Shown one piece after another: positions 1-12,287 of a stretch of DNA of 64,000 nt; the first letter of the stretch is position 1, and the number at the start of each line of letters is the position of its first letter. Position numbers and translations under genes: made by a program. The DNA is taken from contig NZ_KE340326.1 in the NCBI RefSeq assembly GCF_000413435.1, positions 551,216-615,215 on the forward strand, given 5' to 3'. The notes beneath the pieces were generated by a model, which was not told the origin of the DNA, made no database searches, and saw only the letters and a list, made by a program, of their open reading frames with translations. Origin of the DNA: Campylobacter ureolyticus ACS-301-V-Sch3b (GTDB taxonomy: Bacteria; Campylobacterota; Campylobacteria; Campylobacterales; Campylobacteraceae).

Positions 1-200
1 AATTTTATCTTTAACAAGGAAGTGATGCGAATTAGAATATCAACATAATAAATAATTCTAATAAGACTTTTCATTAAGCGATAACATCTATTTAAAAGTA
101 ATACGAAGTTGCTTTAGCAACTTTGTGCTTTAGGTGGTTCAAAGGAGTGTTTACACTCCTTGCCGCAATAAGAGCTTTGCTCTTATGAGAAGTCAAAAAA
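1..200 (+). other. 16S-23S spacer end with pre-23S processing stem (5' arm)
   Basis: This is the last part of the spacer before 23S. Bases 1-28 are complementary, with only small mismatches, to 3124-3150 beyond the 23S gene. Together they would form the long stem that RNase III normally cuts to release pre-23S. Bases 103-185 hold three short hairpins, with arms near 105-122, 141-160 and 168-185. No tRNA is visible here; any spacer tRNA lies before the window. Confidence 0.75.
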
Positions 201-3090
<2,890 letters not shown>

Positions 3091-3123
3091 TTTTTATCTA
3101 CTTAATATAATAAGTAGAGTTAA

Positions 3124-3150
3124 GCATCACTTCCTTGTTAAGGATAAATT
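3124..3150 (+). other. pre-23S processing stem (3' arm)
   Basis: This pairs with 1-28 to enclose the 23S transcript. The core GCATCACTTCCTTGTTA is perfectly complementary to the 5' arm. It is a standard rRNA maturation structure, inferred from complementarity only. Confidence 0.75.
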
Positions 3151-3256
3151 ATTCTTTAAACAAGTTTTATAGTTTTAAATATTAAAACTTAGACTTTTAA
3201 CAATTTAACTAACAGTGTTTAATAAGAATATTTATTTAAATATTTTTATTTAACAC

Positions 3257-3376
3257 TGTCCGTGGTTATACAGATGTGGAAACGCCTTGCTCCATCCCGA
3301 ACCAAGAAGCTAAGCACATCGTGGCTGATGATACTCTCCCTTACTGGGATGTTGGGAAAGTAGGTCACTGCGGACT
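3257..3376 (+). rRNA. 5S ribosomal RNA
   Basis: This is a 120-nt 5S gene closed by a GTCCG/CGGAC terminal stem, with the usual CCATCCCGAACC loop and TGGGAAAGTAGGTC 3' region. It follows 23S by about 170 nt in the same operon. Just upstream, 3212-3225 can pair with 3246-3259 (one mismatch). That hairpin overlaps the 5' edge of 5S and may take part in processing. Confidence 0.96.
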
Positions 3377-4169
3377 TTGTTTTTATACTAACTATATATT
3401 TTTAATTATTAATTTATCCAGTATTTATTACAATGTTTATTTTAAAAAATCTATCTAGTAAAATTAAATCTTAAAGACTTTTATTTATTTGCTTGTTTAT
3501 CTTATCTTGTTTATGTGTTTATTTAGATAACGGTGGTTTATTTTTTAAAGATAATAAATCTAAGTTATTTTTTAAATATACAATATTGATTAAATCTTAA
3601 ATGAAAAGAGTTAAAATCTATTTTTTATTTTACTAAAGCTCATAATTGCAAGTAGAAAGAGCTAAAAGAGGTGGGGGAGCAGGCAAAAAAACAATCTGTC
3701 TGGAGTGTTAAAACAGATGGATATTTTTACTTAAATCGTTAAAACTGCTTTATCAAATAGTTATTTGCTTGTTAAATTTATTCTAATAACTGGAAAGCTT
3801 TATAATGGTTTAGTTGGATTATAGAGATAAAGAACATTTTAGAATAAAATTTTACAAGAATGAGTTTATAATCTGTAAAAACTGTATAAGTGGAATTGAT
3901 TACTTCTAGGCTTGTGCTGAGCATATATTTTATTTTATTAAAATTAATAAGAGAATATTCCTTTAAGTTATTTTTCTATGTCTAAAAAAATTTATCATTT
4001 AGGTGTATCATACAAGTCATCTTTAGTCTCAATTTAATTAATTTTTCATTTAATTATATTCTTTTTGCTTTATAGTGCTAGCAAATATGTTAAATAATAT
4101 ATGCTAGTTTAGAATATATTAATAACTCTTTTATATACTAAATTTATATTATTTTTAAAGGATATATTT
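3377..4169. other. rRNA-operon downstream gap, mostly decayed sequence
   Basis: About 790 bp of very AT-rich sequence with no intact gene. The middle part carries the IS1595-like transposase relic listed separately. Outside that relic I see no coding or RNA signal. Confidence 0.6.
3640..3975 (+). pseudogene. decayed IS1595-family (ISXO2-like) transposase remnant
   Basis: Translated across frameshifts and stops, this stretch gives pieces that read like the C-terminal half of an IS1595-type DDE transposase. A KRGGGAGKKT-like piece (about 3665-3695) corresponds to the conserved KRGRGAGGKT block. NNWKAL and NGLV (about 3785-3815) resemble the DNWKAYDGLV block. HFRIKFYKNEF (about 3836-3870) is followed by CISGIDYF-stop-ACAEHI, matching the usual HFRV..KNEF..HINGIE.FW..AK pattern. 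At least two frameshifts and several stops make it dead. Terminal repeats were not found. Family assignment rests on motif order recalled from IS1595 proteins, not on a search. Confidence 0.6.
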
Positions 4170-4421
4170 ATGAAAAGACTACTGTTATTATTTGTTTTTA
4201 GTTTTAGTTTGTTGTTTGGTGCTGTAAATATAAACACTGCATCTAAAGAGGAGCTTATGAGCCTTAAAGGTATTGGAGAGGCTACAGCAGAAGCTATAAT
4301 AGAATATAGAAAAGAGAATAAATTTACAAAAATAGAAGACATTAAAAATGTAAAAGGCATAGGTGATAAGAAGTTTGAATCAATAAAAGAAGATATTGAG
4401 GTTAAAGATAGCAAGAAATAA
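4170..4421 (+). CDS. ComEA-like helix-hairpin-helix DNA-binding protein
   Basis: This 83-residue protein has a signal peptide (about residues 1-18, ending LLFGA) and a ComEA-type tandem helix-hairpin-helix domain. The first hairpin is KGIGEATAEAI at about 33-43, preceded by the family signature VNINTASKEEL, and the second is KGIGDKKF near 65-72. ComEA proteins bind double-stranded DNA in the periplasm during natural transformation, and this size and layout match the short Gram-negative versions. The ATG follows an AAAGGAT ribosome site by about 8 nt. A hairpin terminator at 4476-4516 closes the unit, so it appears monocistronic. A role in DNA uptake is inferred from family; no other competence gene is nearby. 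Confidence 0.85.
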   Translation: MKRLLLLFVFSFSLLFGAVNINTASKEELMSLKGIGEATAEAIIEYRKENKFTKIEDIKNVKGIGDKKFESIKEDIEVKDSKK

Positions 4422-4475
4422 CTTTAGAAATATTATTTTTATTAGATAATATTACTTCTATAGGCTTTAAACTGT

Positions 4476-4516
4476 ATAGACACTCTAATATAGTGTTAGG
4501 GTGTCTATGGTTTTTT
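4476..4516 (+). terminator. Rho-independent terminator after the ComEA-like gene
   Basis: The arms 4476-4488 and 4496-4508 form a 13-bp stem with one G-T pair, followed by GG and six T. Confidence 0.8.
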
Positions 4517-4765
4517 AGAAATTGTATCTATGATATAGTTGAGTTTTAAAATATATAAAAATTTTTAAAAGTCAAAGCTTATATATTTTGCTTTATATTG
4601 CCATATAATTTAATAAAAATTTTGTTATAAATATAATTTTAATAAGATTCTTTTAAGTAGATCACCACCTATCTGCCATTATTTTTTAAATTAATATTTA
4701 TGCTTTTTTTAAGCTTAAAGAGATACAATCCCGCTATCAAGGTATATCATTTTAAGGAGGGAGCA

Positions 4766-5041
4766 ATGGCAAAACTTTGTGTAGTTTCTGAAAATAAAGC
4801 AAAATTTAAGGTTTTTAAAGTAGATAGAGATTATAAAGCGGATTTATTGGTTTTTGTTGTTGATAGAGATTATAAAGCAAAAGGTGATGCGCTTTGGTAT
4901 ATGCAAGACAAAGAGTCTGGGGCCACCTCAACTATTGCTTGGGTTAGCAGCGAAAATAAGGCTGATATAAAAGTCTTTTTCGTTGATAGAGATTATAAAG
5001 CTAAATGGAATAAGCCACATAAATATCAAAATATGCTTTGA
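4766..5041 (+). CDS. small VDRDYKA-repeat protein (DUF6150 / septoil-knot-like)
   Basis: This is a 91-residue cytoplasmic protein with no signal peptide. The ATG at 4766 is preferred over an upstream frame start because AAGGAGGGAGCA lies just before it. The sequence is built from short beta-strand-like repeats: VDRDYKA occurs three times, and the related SENKA appears twice (residues about 8-12 and 60s). A GDALWYMQDKESGATS segment sits between the second and third VDRDYKA. This pattern is what I recall for the DUF6150 family, which I believe includes the 7(1)-knotted proteins. No biochemical function is known to me. A TACAAT box at 4724-4729 is a plausible -10. The gene stands alone. Confidence 0.7.
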   Translation: MAKLCVVSENKAKFKVFKVDRDYKADLLVFVVDRDYKAKGDALWYMQDKESGATSTIAWVSSENKADIKVFFVDRDYKAKWNKPHKYQNML

Positions 5042-5535
5042 TATTAACTAGCATTGTTATAAAGCATGCGTTTAAATATTGCCGAATCTTTGGTTCGGCA
5101 ACTACATGAAAATAGTATAGGTTCGAATTTTAAGAGTTATACTTATATTATTTTAAGCACTTTAATATTTAATATAAGGGTGCGTTTGTTTTGCAATAAT
5201 CTAAAATAGCTAGATGTGATATTTATTGTTTTATTGCGATTTTTATGAATTTTAGACTTTGTTTTTCTAATGTTGCAATATTGCTAATAATAGCAATATT
5301 AATAAAATAAAGTAGTTTTTAGCAAAAAAATTAAAAAACTAGTATTTTTTGTATAATTCATTATGGTGGAATTATAGTATTCATGTTGTTTGCTTATTAG
5401 ATTCAGCTATTATGTGAATAAATAAAAAACTGTTGTTGCAAATATTATTTTATTTTTAAAGACACTTAAATTTGTACGTACAACTATAAAAGCATCTTTA
5501 AAGGCATAAGAATATACAATTAAAATGATTATTTA
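5042..5535. other. non-coding gap with two hairpins
   Basis: No gene is seen in these 494 bp. A hairpin with arms TTGCCGAA (5079-5086) and TTCGGCAA (5094-5101) follows the VDRDYKA gene but lacks a T tract. A perfect 10-bp inverted repeat (5277-5286 with 5291-5300) lies in the middle. Either could end transcription from one side. Confidence 0.5.
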
Positions 5536-5859
5536 TTAACATTCATCAAATTTTTTATGCTTTTCTTTTTTATAGTTTTTTGAATTTTTAAGCTTATCGA
5601 GTAAATTTGCTTCCTTTAAAAGTTCATCTTTATTTTTATTTTGTATCACTGAGTTAGCGAAATTCTCTAAAGCTTTTGTGTATGGATCATTTAATAAGAC
5701 CGGCTCTACTTTTTCTAATATTTGTGTATTTTTTTCAACTCTTTTTCTAAAAATTTCATCATCAAAATCTTCTCTTTTTAAAATATTAATGGCTGATTTT
5801 ACAAATCTATCAAGAGCTCTTAAGTATTTTACTCTTTTATTTTTTTCATTTATTTTCAA
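5536..5859 (-). CDS. conserved hypothetical protein, charged and helical
   Basis: This is a 107-residue cytoplasmic protein, rich in Lys, Glu and Asn, predicted mostly helical, with no membrane segment and no motif I recognise. Its ATG follows AAGGAAAATATTTG. It lies 18 bp after gpmI on the same strand and is probably co-transcribed with it. The charged Lys-rich tail (KKEKHKKFDEC) ends in Cys. No function can be assigned. Confidence 0.65.
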   Translation of the reverse strand: MKINEKNKRVKYLRALDRFVKSAINILKREDFDDEIFRKRVEKNTQILEKVEPVLLNDPYTKALENFANSVIQNKNKDELLKEANLLDKLKNSKNYKKEKHKKFDEC

Positions 5860-5877
5860 ATATTTTCCTTAAGGTTG

Positions 5878-7341
5878 TTAAAATAACGCTTCATCCATCT
5901 GCTTTGGAATATCAAGTCCCATTATTTTCAAAATTGTCGGTGCGACATTATTTAATCCACCGTTTTTGATTTTACTAACTTCATTTGCCATTACAAAGCA
6001 AAATACATCAAAAGTGGTATGATTTGTTAAAATTTCGCCTTTTTTATCCCGCATTGCTTCACAGTTTCCATGGTCTGAAATTTGAATATAAGCATAATTT
6101 TGCTTTTTTGCAGCCTTTAGTATCTTTCCTACGCATTCATCAACAGCTTCAACAGCCTTGATAGATGCCTCATAATTTCCAGTATGTCCGACCATATCAC
6201 CATTTGCAAAATTTACTACAATAAAATCAAACCCATCATCGATTCCTTTTATTACATTTTTGCAAACATCATAAGCACTCATTTCTGGCTTTTCATCATA
6301 AGTTTTTACTTTTGGACTTGGTACTAAAATTCTAGTTTCATTTAGGCATGGTTCTTCAATTCCTCCATTAAAGAAAAATGTCACATGTGCATATTTTTCA
6401 GTTTCAGCAGTGTGAAGCTGTCTTAAGCCAGCATCTGCAATAGTTTGACTCAAAGTATTTTTAATTTCCTCATTTTTAAAAAGAACCTCAAAATTAAAAT
6501 TATCATCATAAGAGGTCATGGTTATGATGTTTTTTATATTATGATCTCTTTTAAATTCATTAAAACTCTCATTACCAAATGCCATACACATCTCTCTTGC
6601 ACGGTCACTTCTAAAATTTATTATAATCACACCATCGTTTTCTTTAATGCCACCAAAATCTTTAAAGCTCGCAGGTTTTATAAACTCATCTGTAATGCCT
6701 TCATTATAAGAGTTTTCTAAATATTTTGAAGGTGAAATTTCAAATTTGTTTTTATTTTCTGCCACAACCTCATAAAAAGCCTTTATTCTATCCCATCTAT
6801 TATCTCTATCCATGGCATAAAATCTACCACTAATACTTACTAAATTTACATTTTTTTCAAGTTTTTTTATAAAATTTATTCCGCTTGTTGGTGCCACATC
6901 GCGTCCATCAGTTATTGCGTGAGCAAAAACTTCGCAACCATTTTCCTTTGCAAATTTACACATAAAATCAAAATGATTTAGGTGAGAATGTACCCCGCCA
7001 TCGCTATAAAGTCCAATAATGTGTATTCTTTTATGTTTTTCTAATAAATTTAATAAAGCCTTATTTTGTTCTAGTGAGCCGTTTTTTATAGCTTTGTCTA
7101 TTTTAACTAGGTTTTGGTATAAAATCCGCCCACTTCCAATGCTCATATGTCCAACTTCACTATTTCCCATTTGTCCTTTTGGAAGACCTACAGCCTCACC
7201 AGAAGTTTTTAAAAGTGAATTTGCACTGTTTTCAAACAGCCACTCATAATTTGGTTTTTTTGCATTGCTAAATGCATTAAATTCATCGCTTTTATTAAAT
7301 CCAATCCCATCGGTTATAACTAAAACTACTTTTTGCTTCAT
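5878..7341 (-). CDS. gpmI: 2,3-bisphosphoglycerate-independent phosphoglycerate mutase
   Basis: This 487-residue enzyme interconverts 3- and 2-phosphoglycerate in glycolysis and gluconeogenesis, using two Mn ions and a phosphoserine intermediate. The metal-binding start ITDGIGFNK is at about 9-17. The nucleophile Ser61 lies in GQMGNSEVGHMS. ITDGRDVAP, RFYAMDRDNRWDR, NFANGDMVGHTGN and SDHGNCE carry the other metal and substrate residues. Length is a little under the usual ~510 but all catalytic blocks are present. An in-frame TTG sits one codon upstream; the ATG at 7341 is better placed after AAAGAGAG. The gene is divergent from mraY. Confidence 0.95.
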   Translation of the reverse strand: MKQKVVLVITDGIGFNKSDEFNAFSNAKKPNYEWLFENSANSLLKTSGEAVGLPKGQMGNSEVGHMSIGSGRILYQNLVKIDKAIKNGSLEQNKALLNLLEKHKRIHIIGLYSDGGVHSHLNHFDFMCKFAKENGCEVFAHAITDGRDVAPTSGINFIKKLEKNVNLVSISGRFYAMDRDNRWDRIKAFYEVVAENKNKFEISPSKYLENSYNEGITDEFIKPASFKDFGGIKENDGVIIINFRSDRAREMCMAFGNESFNEFKRDHNIKNIITMTSYDDNFNFEVLFKNEEIKNTLSQTIADAGLRQLHTAETEKYAHVTFFFNGGIEEPCLNETRILVPSPKVKTYDEKPEMSAYDVCKNVIKGIDDGFDFIVVNFANGDMVGHTGNYEASIKAVEAVDECVGKILKAAKKQNYAYIQISDHGNCEAMRDKKGEILTNHTTFDVFCFVMANEVSKIKNGGLNNVAPTILKIMGLDIPKQMDEALF

Positions 7342-7426
7342 CAAAACTCTCTTTAAAATAATTATCTAAGCAATATTATAGTAAAATTACCCTTTTAAAT
7401 TTTTAAAAGCTACCAAAAGGTGTTTG

Positions 7427-8491
7427 ATGTTTTATTTTTTATATGAATTTTTTAATATTAATATATTTAGCTATATCACTGCAAGAGCCGGACTTGCATT
7501 TTTTATATCATTTTTTATGACTATTTTTTTAATGCCCAAATTTATAAGATGGGCAAAAATAAAAAAGGCAAATCAGCCAATTTACGATCTTGCTCCAAAA
7601 TCTCACAAGTCAAAAAATCATACTCCAACAATGGGTGGAATAGTTTTTGTGGGAAGTTCTATTATCGCATCATTTTTATGTGCAAAACTTACAAATATTT
7701 ATGTGTTATCAGCCCTTATGACGCTTGTGTTTTTTTCATATATTGGCTTTAAGGATGATTTTTCTAAAATTGCTGGTAAAAAAAATGAAGCAGGCTTAAA
7801 GGCTAAAACAAAATTTAGGCTTCAAATTTTATTTTCTTTAGTAATTGCTCTAATTTTATTTATGTTTTCAGGGCTTTCTAGTGAGATTTTTATCCCATTT
7901 TATAAAAATTCTATAATTGATTTAAAGTATGGCGTTATACTTTTTTGGGTTTTAGTTATTACGGCTAGCTCAAATTCTGTAAATTTAACTGATGGACTTG
8001 ATGGTCTAGCTACTATTCCTTCAGTTTTTGCTGTGCTTACATTGGGTGTTTTTATCTATCTTAGTGGACATGCACTTTTTAGCGAATATCTGTTTTTGCC
8101 AAAGGTAAGCTTAGTTGGCGAAGTTGTGGTTGTTTGTGCTGCACTAATTGGCTCAATGCTAGGGTTTTTGTGGTACAATTGCCACCCAGCTGAAATTTTT
8201 ATGGGAGATAGTGGAAGTTTAAGCGTTGGAGCTTTTATCGGATATAGCGCAATTATAAGTAAAAATGAATTTTTACTTTTGTTGGTTGGATTTATATTTG
8301 TTGCTGAGACATTAAGCGTAATTTTACAAGTTGGAAGTTTTAAAATTTTTAAAAAAAGAGTTTTTTTGATGGCGCCTTTACACCATCATTTTGAGTTAAA
8401 AGGCTGGGTTGAAAACAAAATAATTATAAGGTTTTGGATAATTGCATTAATTGCAAATATTATTGCCCTAGCCTCTATAAAATTAAGGTAG
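7427..8491 (+). CDS. mraY: phospho-N-acetylmuramoyl-pentapeptide-transferase
   Basis: This integral membrane enzyme of 354 residues moves phospho-MurNAc-pentapeptide onto undecaprenyl phosphate to make lipid I. About ten membrane segments are visible. Family signatures include HTPTMGGI near residue 65, [15 protein letters not shown] with the conserved Asp pair, [12 protein letters not shown], and the loop [12 protein letters not shown] near the C-terminus. The ATG at 7427 follows AAAAGG by 6 nt; a TTG one codon earlier is less likely. The stop is 4 nt before murD, so the two form a peptidoglycan operon. Confidence 0.96.
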   Translation: MFYFLYEFFNINIFSYITARAGLAFFISFFMTIFLMPKFIRWAKIKKANQPIYDLAPKSHKSKNHTPTMGGIVFVGSSIIASFLCAKLTNIYVLSALMTLVFFSYIGFKDDFSKIAGKKNEAGLKAKTKFRLQILFSLVIALILFMFSGLSSEIFIPFYKNSIIDLKYGVILFWVLVITASSNSVNLTDGLDGLATIPSVFAVLTLGVFIYLSGHALFSEYLFLPKVSLVGEVVVVCAALIGSMLGFLWYNCHPAEIFMGDSGSLSVGAFIGYSAIISKNEFLLLLVGFIFVAETLSVILQVGSFKIFKKRVFLMAPLHHHFELKGWVENKIIIRFWIIALIANIIALASIKLR

Positions 8492-8495
8492 TGTT

Positions 8496-9701
8496 ATGAA
8501 AAAATCACTTTTTGGTTATGGAAAAACAACTAAGGCAATTGCTAAAAATGTCAAATTTGATGGCGTTTGGGATATTTATGATGATAAATTTAGTGAAATT
8601 TCAAAAGATGAGTTTGGAAATAATTTGCTTCCAACAAGTGAGTTTGATCCGTTTAAAAGCACTCTTGAAATCCCAAGCCCAGGCTTTCCAAGGACTCACG
8701 AATTAGTAAAAAAAGCTAAGAATTTAATAAGCGAGTACGATTATTTTAAAGATACAACACCTATTAAAATTTGGATAAGTGGAACAAATGGTAAAACTAC
8801 AACCACGCAAATGGCTGGACTTGTTTTAAAAAATAACGGTGCAGTAATTGGTGGAAATGTTGGTGAGCCTTTGGCAAATTTAGATAAATTAGCTAAATTT
8901 TGGATACTTGAAACAAGTTCTTTTACAATTTACTATACCAAATTTGCAACTCCACAAATTTATGCTCTACTGCCAATAACTCCAGATCATATAAGCTGGC
9001 ATGGAAGCTTTGAAGAGTATGAAAAGACAAAATTAAAACCATTGAGTATGATGAGCAAAGACTCAGTTGCCATTATTCCTAAAAAATACAATGACATTAA
9101 ATCAAAAGCAAAAATTTATTTTTATGAAGATGAAAGTGACCTAGCTAAAATTTGCGGTGCAAATTTAAAAGATATTAATTTTAAAGTGCCATTTTTAATG
9201 GATGCATTGCTTGCCTTGTGCATAGAAAAATTTGCTACAAATAGTTTAAATTTAGATCTTTTAAACACATTTAAAATTGATAAAAATAGGGTTGAAGAGT
9301 TTAAAGATAGTAAAAATAGACTTTGGGTTAATGATACAAAAGCTACAAATTTAGATGCTGTAATTCAGGCTCTAAAAAGATATAGAGATAAAAAAATTCA
9401 TTTAATTTTGGGTGGGGATGATAAAGGTGTTGATTTAACACCTTTGTTTGAAAATTTTAAAGGCTATAATTTAGAAATTTATGCGATTGGCTCAAATACT
9501 TTAAAAATTTTAAATTTGGCTTTGAAATTTAACATTAAAGCATATAAGTGTGAGTTTTTACAAGATGCTGTAAAAAACATAGATATAAATTTAAAAAATG
9601 ATGAAGTTGCACTTTTGAGTCCAGCTTGCGCGAGTTTAGATCAGTTTAGCTCATACGAAGAGAGGGGAAATTTATTTAAAAAATTTGTTCAAGAACTATA
9701 A
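8496..9701 (+). CDS. murD: UDP-N-acetylmuramoyl-L-alanine--D-glutamate ligase
   Basis: This cytoplasmic Mur ligase of 401 residues adds D-glutamate to UDP-MurNAc-L-Ala with ATP. The P-loop GTNGKTTTT is at about 96-104. [10 protein letters not shown] and the [17 protein letters not shown] stretch fit the central ATPase domain, and [13 protein letters not shown] plus [11 protein letters not shown] mark the C-terminal domain. It is shorter than E. coli MurD (438), mainly because the N-terminal Rossmann domain is reduced, as in other epsilonproteobacteria. It sits directly behind mraY with an AAGG site overlapping the mraY end. Position in the pathway follows from family. Confidence 0.94.
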   Translation: MKKSLFGYGKTTKAIAKNVKFDGVWDIYDDKFSEISKDEFGNNLLPTSEFDPFKSTLEIPSPGFPRTHELVKKAKNLISEYDYFKDTTPIKIWISGTNGKTTTTQMAGLVLKNNGAVIGGNVGEPLANLDKLAKFWILETSSFTIYYTKFATPQIYALLPITPDHISWHGSFEEYEKTKLKPLSMMSKDSVAIIPKKYNDIKSKAKIYFYEDESDLAKICGANLKDINFKVPFLMDALLALCIEKFATNSLNLDLLNTFKIDKNRVEEFKDSKNRLWVNDTKATNLDAVIQALKRYRDKKIHLILGGDDKGVDLTPLFENFKGYNLEIYAIGSNTLKILNLALKFNIKAYKCEFLQDAVKNIDINLKNDEVALLSPACASLDQFSSYEERGNLFKKFVQEL

Positions 9702-9774
9702 ATTTTCAATAATTTGATAAAATTTAACCTTATTTTAAGATTGATTTATATATAATTATAATTCTTTTTTCAGT

Positions 9775-9850
9775 GGTTGGATAGCTCAGTCGGTAGAGCA
9801 GCAGACTGAAAATCTGCGTGTCGGCAGTTCGATTCTGCCTCTAACCACCA
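9775..9850 (+). tRNA. tRNA-Phe (GAA)
   Basis: This 76-nt cloverleaf has acceptor GGTTGGA/TCTAACC, D-arm AGCTC, anticodon loop with GAA, TTCGATT T-loop and an encoded CCA. It lies between murD and the sigma-region-4-like gene. Confidence 0.97.
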
Positions 9851-9904
9851 TTCTCGCGTTAGTTTTTTATGCATTTGCTTTATGTTTATTCTAGGAGATA
9901 ATAA

Positions 9905-10261
9905 ATGCCTTCCACTAATTTGCAAAAAATCAACGAGTTACTTTTTGAAGCAAATTCTCAATTAGATGAAGTAAACGAGCTTTTAAAAACTGCTTCGGAC
10001 AAGGAAGTTTTTGATCTTAAAGTGCTAAAATTTGACATTTATTGCCAAATAAAAGATTTAGAAGCTAAAAAAATAAAAGAAATCTTAAAAGAAAACAAAA
10101 TAAAACCAAGCTCTGATTCTAACTCTTATACCCTGGAAGAAATCGGCATTGTCCTTGGAAATATAACAAGAGAGCGTGTTAGACAAATCCAAGATCAAGC
10201 TATAAAAAAGATGAAGCATCCAAAATTGATTAAAGAACTATACGATTATATAAAAGACTAA
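9905..10261 (+). CDS. sigma-70 region 4-like helix-turn-helix protein
   Basis: This 118-residue protein has a helical N-terminal half and a C-terminal HTH that closely matches region 4 of primary sigma factors. Residues about 76-106 read YTLEEIGIVLGNITRERVRQ followed by IQDQAIKKMKHP, the region that in sigma-70 contacts the -35 box. Regions 1-3 are absent, so it cannot be a normal sigma factor. It could be an accessory regulator that binds DNA or RNA polymerase. The ATG at 9905 follows AGGAGATAATAA. Its function is not known to me; the domain call is strong. Confidence 0.8.
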   Translation: MPSTNLQKINELLFEANSQLDEVNELLKTASDKEVFDLKVLKFDIYCQIKDLEAKKIKEILKENKIKPSSDSNSYTLEEIGIVLGNITRERVRQIQDQAIKKMKHPKLIKELYDYIKD

Positions 10262-10386
10262 TTTGGTTTATAAAATTTTCTAGCTTAGTTTTGCAAATTT
10301 GTTTTAAACTAAAAGTTCTTAAATTTATAAACTAAAATTTAGCTATAATTAGTCCTTGTATAATTACATATTTTGGAGAATTAAAT

Positions 10387-12126
10387 TTGCAAGAAAAAAA
10401 GATAGTAGACTTAGAAAAAGCACTAAATGATAAATACCCAAAACTTTTCACAAAATATCCTAAATTTATTTCAAATTTGCTTATAAGCTTATTGAAAAAA
10501 CTTTTTTATGAAGATAGGATTAATAATTTTTTAGCACAAAACAAAGATGCAAAAAATAAAGAAATAATTGATAGATTTTTAAAATCCATAAATTTTACTT
10601 ATAAAATAGACAATATCTCACTTCAAAATATCCCAAAAAGCGGTCGAGTGATATTTATCTCAAATCATCCACTTGGCGGACTTGATGCGTTATCTTTGAT
10701 GCATTTAATAAGTGGCGTTAGAAAAGATGTGAAAATTTTAGCAAATGAGTTTTTAATGAAACTTGATCCAATTAGCGATATGCTAATTCCAATTGATAAT
10801 ATCTCAAATCAAAGCTCTCGTAAAGCTATAAAATCAGTTGATGAGCATCTTAAAAACGAAGGCGCAATTATTATATTTCCAGCTGGAGAAGTATCTCGTG
10901 CAAAAGTTTTTGGCATAAAAGACTTAAATTGGAAGGGTGGATTTTTAAAATTTGCCAAAAGGGCTCAAGCTCCGATTGTTCCGATATTTGTAAGTGCTAG
11001 AAATTCTTCTTTATTTTACGCAATTTCAGCTATTTATAAGCCACTTGCTGGGCTTTTACTAGGTCATGAGGTTATGAATAAAAAAAATAAAAGCATAACT
11101 ATAAAAATAGGCGAGATGATACCTTATAAAAATTTAATTTTACCTGAGATAAAATCTCCAGATAACACATTAAAACTCATTCAAAGGCATCTTTATAATA
11201 TTGGAAAAAACAGAAAAACTATTTTTAAAACTCAAAGATGTTTGGTTGATAAGGTTGATTCAAATGAAGTCTATGAAGAGGTTTTAAAAGGTTTAAATTT
11301 AGGAAAAACAAGAGATGGCAAGGAAATTTATCTTTGCAAAACTCCGAATAAATCAGCACTTCTTACAGAAATTGGAAGGCTTAGAGAGCTTACTTTTAGA
11401 AGAGTTGGTGAGGGAACTGGAAAAGAGTGTGATGTTGATGAGTTTGATTTATACTATGAGCATTTAGTTTTATTTGACACAGAGATAAAAGAGATAGTTG
11501 GAGCCTATAGAATCGGCGTTGCAAATGAAATAAATCCTACTTTAGATAGTAAAAAACTTTACACTCAAACCCTATTTAGTTTTAAAAATGAAGCCAAATT
11601 TTTACTAAAAGACTCAATTGAGCTTGGCAGAAGTTTTGTTCAGCCAAAATTTTGGGGTACAAGGGCGTTAGATTATTTATGGTATGGAATTGGTGCTTAT
11701 ATTAAAAAATTCCCAGAGACAAAATATATGTTTGGACCTGTTAGCATAAGTGCAAACTACCCAAAAACCGCAAGAGATATGATGATTTATTTTTATAAAA
11801 AACATTTTACTTCTAAAAAAGAAATAGTAGTTTCTAAAAACAGATATTTTATTTCCCAAGCTGAAAAAGAGGAGTTAGATATTTTGTTTTGCGGACAAAG
11901 CTATGAAGAAGATTTTAAAATCCTAAAAGAAAGTTTGGCAAATTTTGATTTATCGGTTCCAACTTTATATAAACAATATAGCGAACTTTGCGATGAAGGC
12001 GGTGTTGAGTTTTTAGATTTTGGTATAGATACAGATTTTGAAGATTGCGCTGATGGATTTATTTTGGTTCAAACAGACAAGATAAAAGAAGCAAAAAGAA
12101 AAAGATATATTGGAGGCTTGGATTAA
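10387..12126 (+). CDS. bifunctional acyltransferase, PlsC + GNAT (OlsF-like ornithine lipid synthase candidate)
   Basis: This 579-residue fusion has two acyltransferase domains. The N-terminal half (about 75-260) is a lysophospholipid acyltransferase of the PlsC type, with SNHPLGGLDA near 92-101 (His and Asp of the active site) and FPAGEVSR near 160. The C-terminal half (about 290-500) resembles the OlsB/hemolysin-like GNAT family, with LRELTFRRVGEGTG, CDVDEFDLYYEHL and ELGRSFV. OlsF enzymes have this order and make ornithine lipids in two steps. Members of the same architecture exist without proven activity, so the product is inferred. The start is TTG after TTTTGGAGAATTAAA; no nearby ATG fits better. 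The gene ends 73 bp before the island boundary. Confidence 0.75.
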   Translation: MQEKKIVDLEKALNDKYPKLFTKYPKFISNLLISLLKKLFYEDRINNFLAQNKDAKNKEIIDRFLKSINFTYKIDNISLQNIPKSGRVIFISNHPLGGLDALSLMHLISGVRKDVKILANEFLMKLDPISDMLIPIDNISNQSSRKAIKSVDEHLKNEGAIIIFPAGEVSRAKVFGIKDLNWKGGFLKFAKRAQAPIVPIFVSARNSSLFYAISAIYKPLAGLLLGHEVMNKKNKSITIKIGEMIPYKNLILPEIKSPDNTLKLIQRHLYNIGKNRKTIFKTQRCLVDKVDSNEVYEEVLKGLNLGKTRDGKEIYLCKTPNKSALLTEIGRLRELTFRRVGEGTGKECDVDEFDLYYEHLVLFDTEIKEIVGAYRIGVANEINPTLDSKKLYTQTLFSFKNEAKFLLKDSIELGRSFVQPKFWGTRALDYLWYGIGAYIKKFPETKYMFGPVSISANYPKTARDMMIYFYKKHFTSKKEIVVSKNRYFISQAEKEELDILFCGQSYEEDFKILKESLANFDLSVPTLYKQYSELCDEGGVEFLDFGIDTDFEDCADGFILVQTDKIKEAKRKRYIGGLD

Positions 12127-12198
12127 TTTCAGGCTTCTTAAATTTTTATATTTTTAGCTGTATGGCTTGAATTATAAAAAACATTAAAAAATAGTAAG

Positions 12199-12211
12199 TG
12201 GTGGGTTCACT
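12199..12211. repeat. att direct repeat, left (attL core)
   Basis: The 13 bases TGGTGGGTTCACT are identical to the last 13 nt of the tRNA-CAU gene at 32265-32277. No tRNA body follows, as expected for the copy left behind by integration into a tRNA 3' end. Confidence 0.85.
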
Positions 12212-12287
12212 TTAACCAATATCAAAAAGTATAAAACTACTATTGTATGGGCTTTATCTCCGATTAAGAAAACTCTGTTTTAATTAA

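Noticed and set aside
3276..3458. 60-residue plus-strand ORF starting inside 5S
   Set aside because: It overlaps 5S rRNA and reads into AT-rich spacer with no ribosome site.
5079..5101. Hairpin as a Rho-independent terminator
   Set aside because: The stem is good but no T tract follows, so it is described only as a hairpin.
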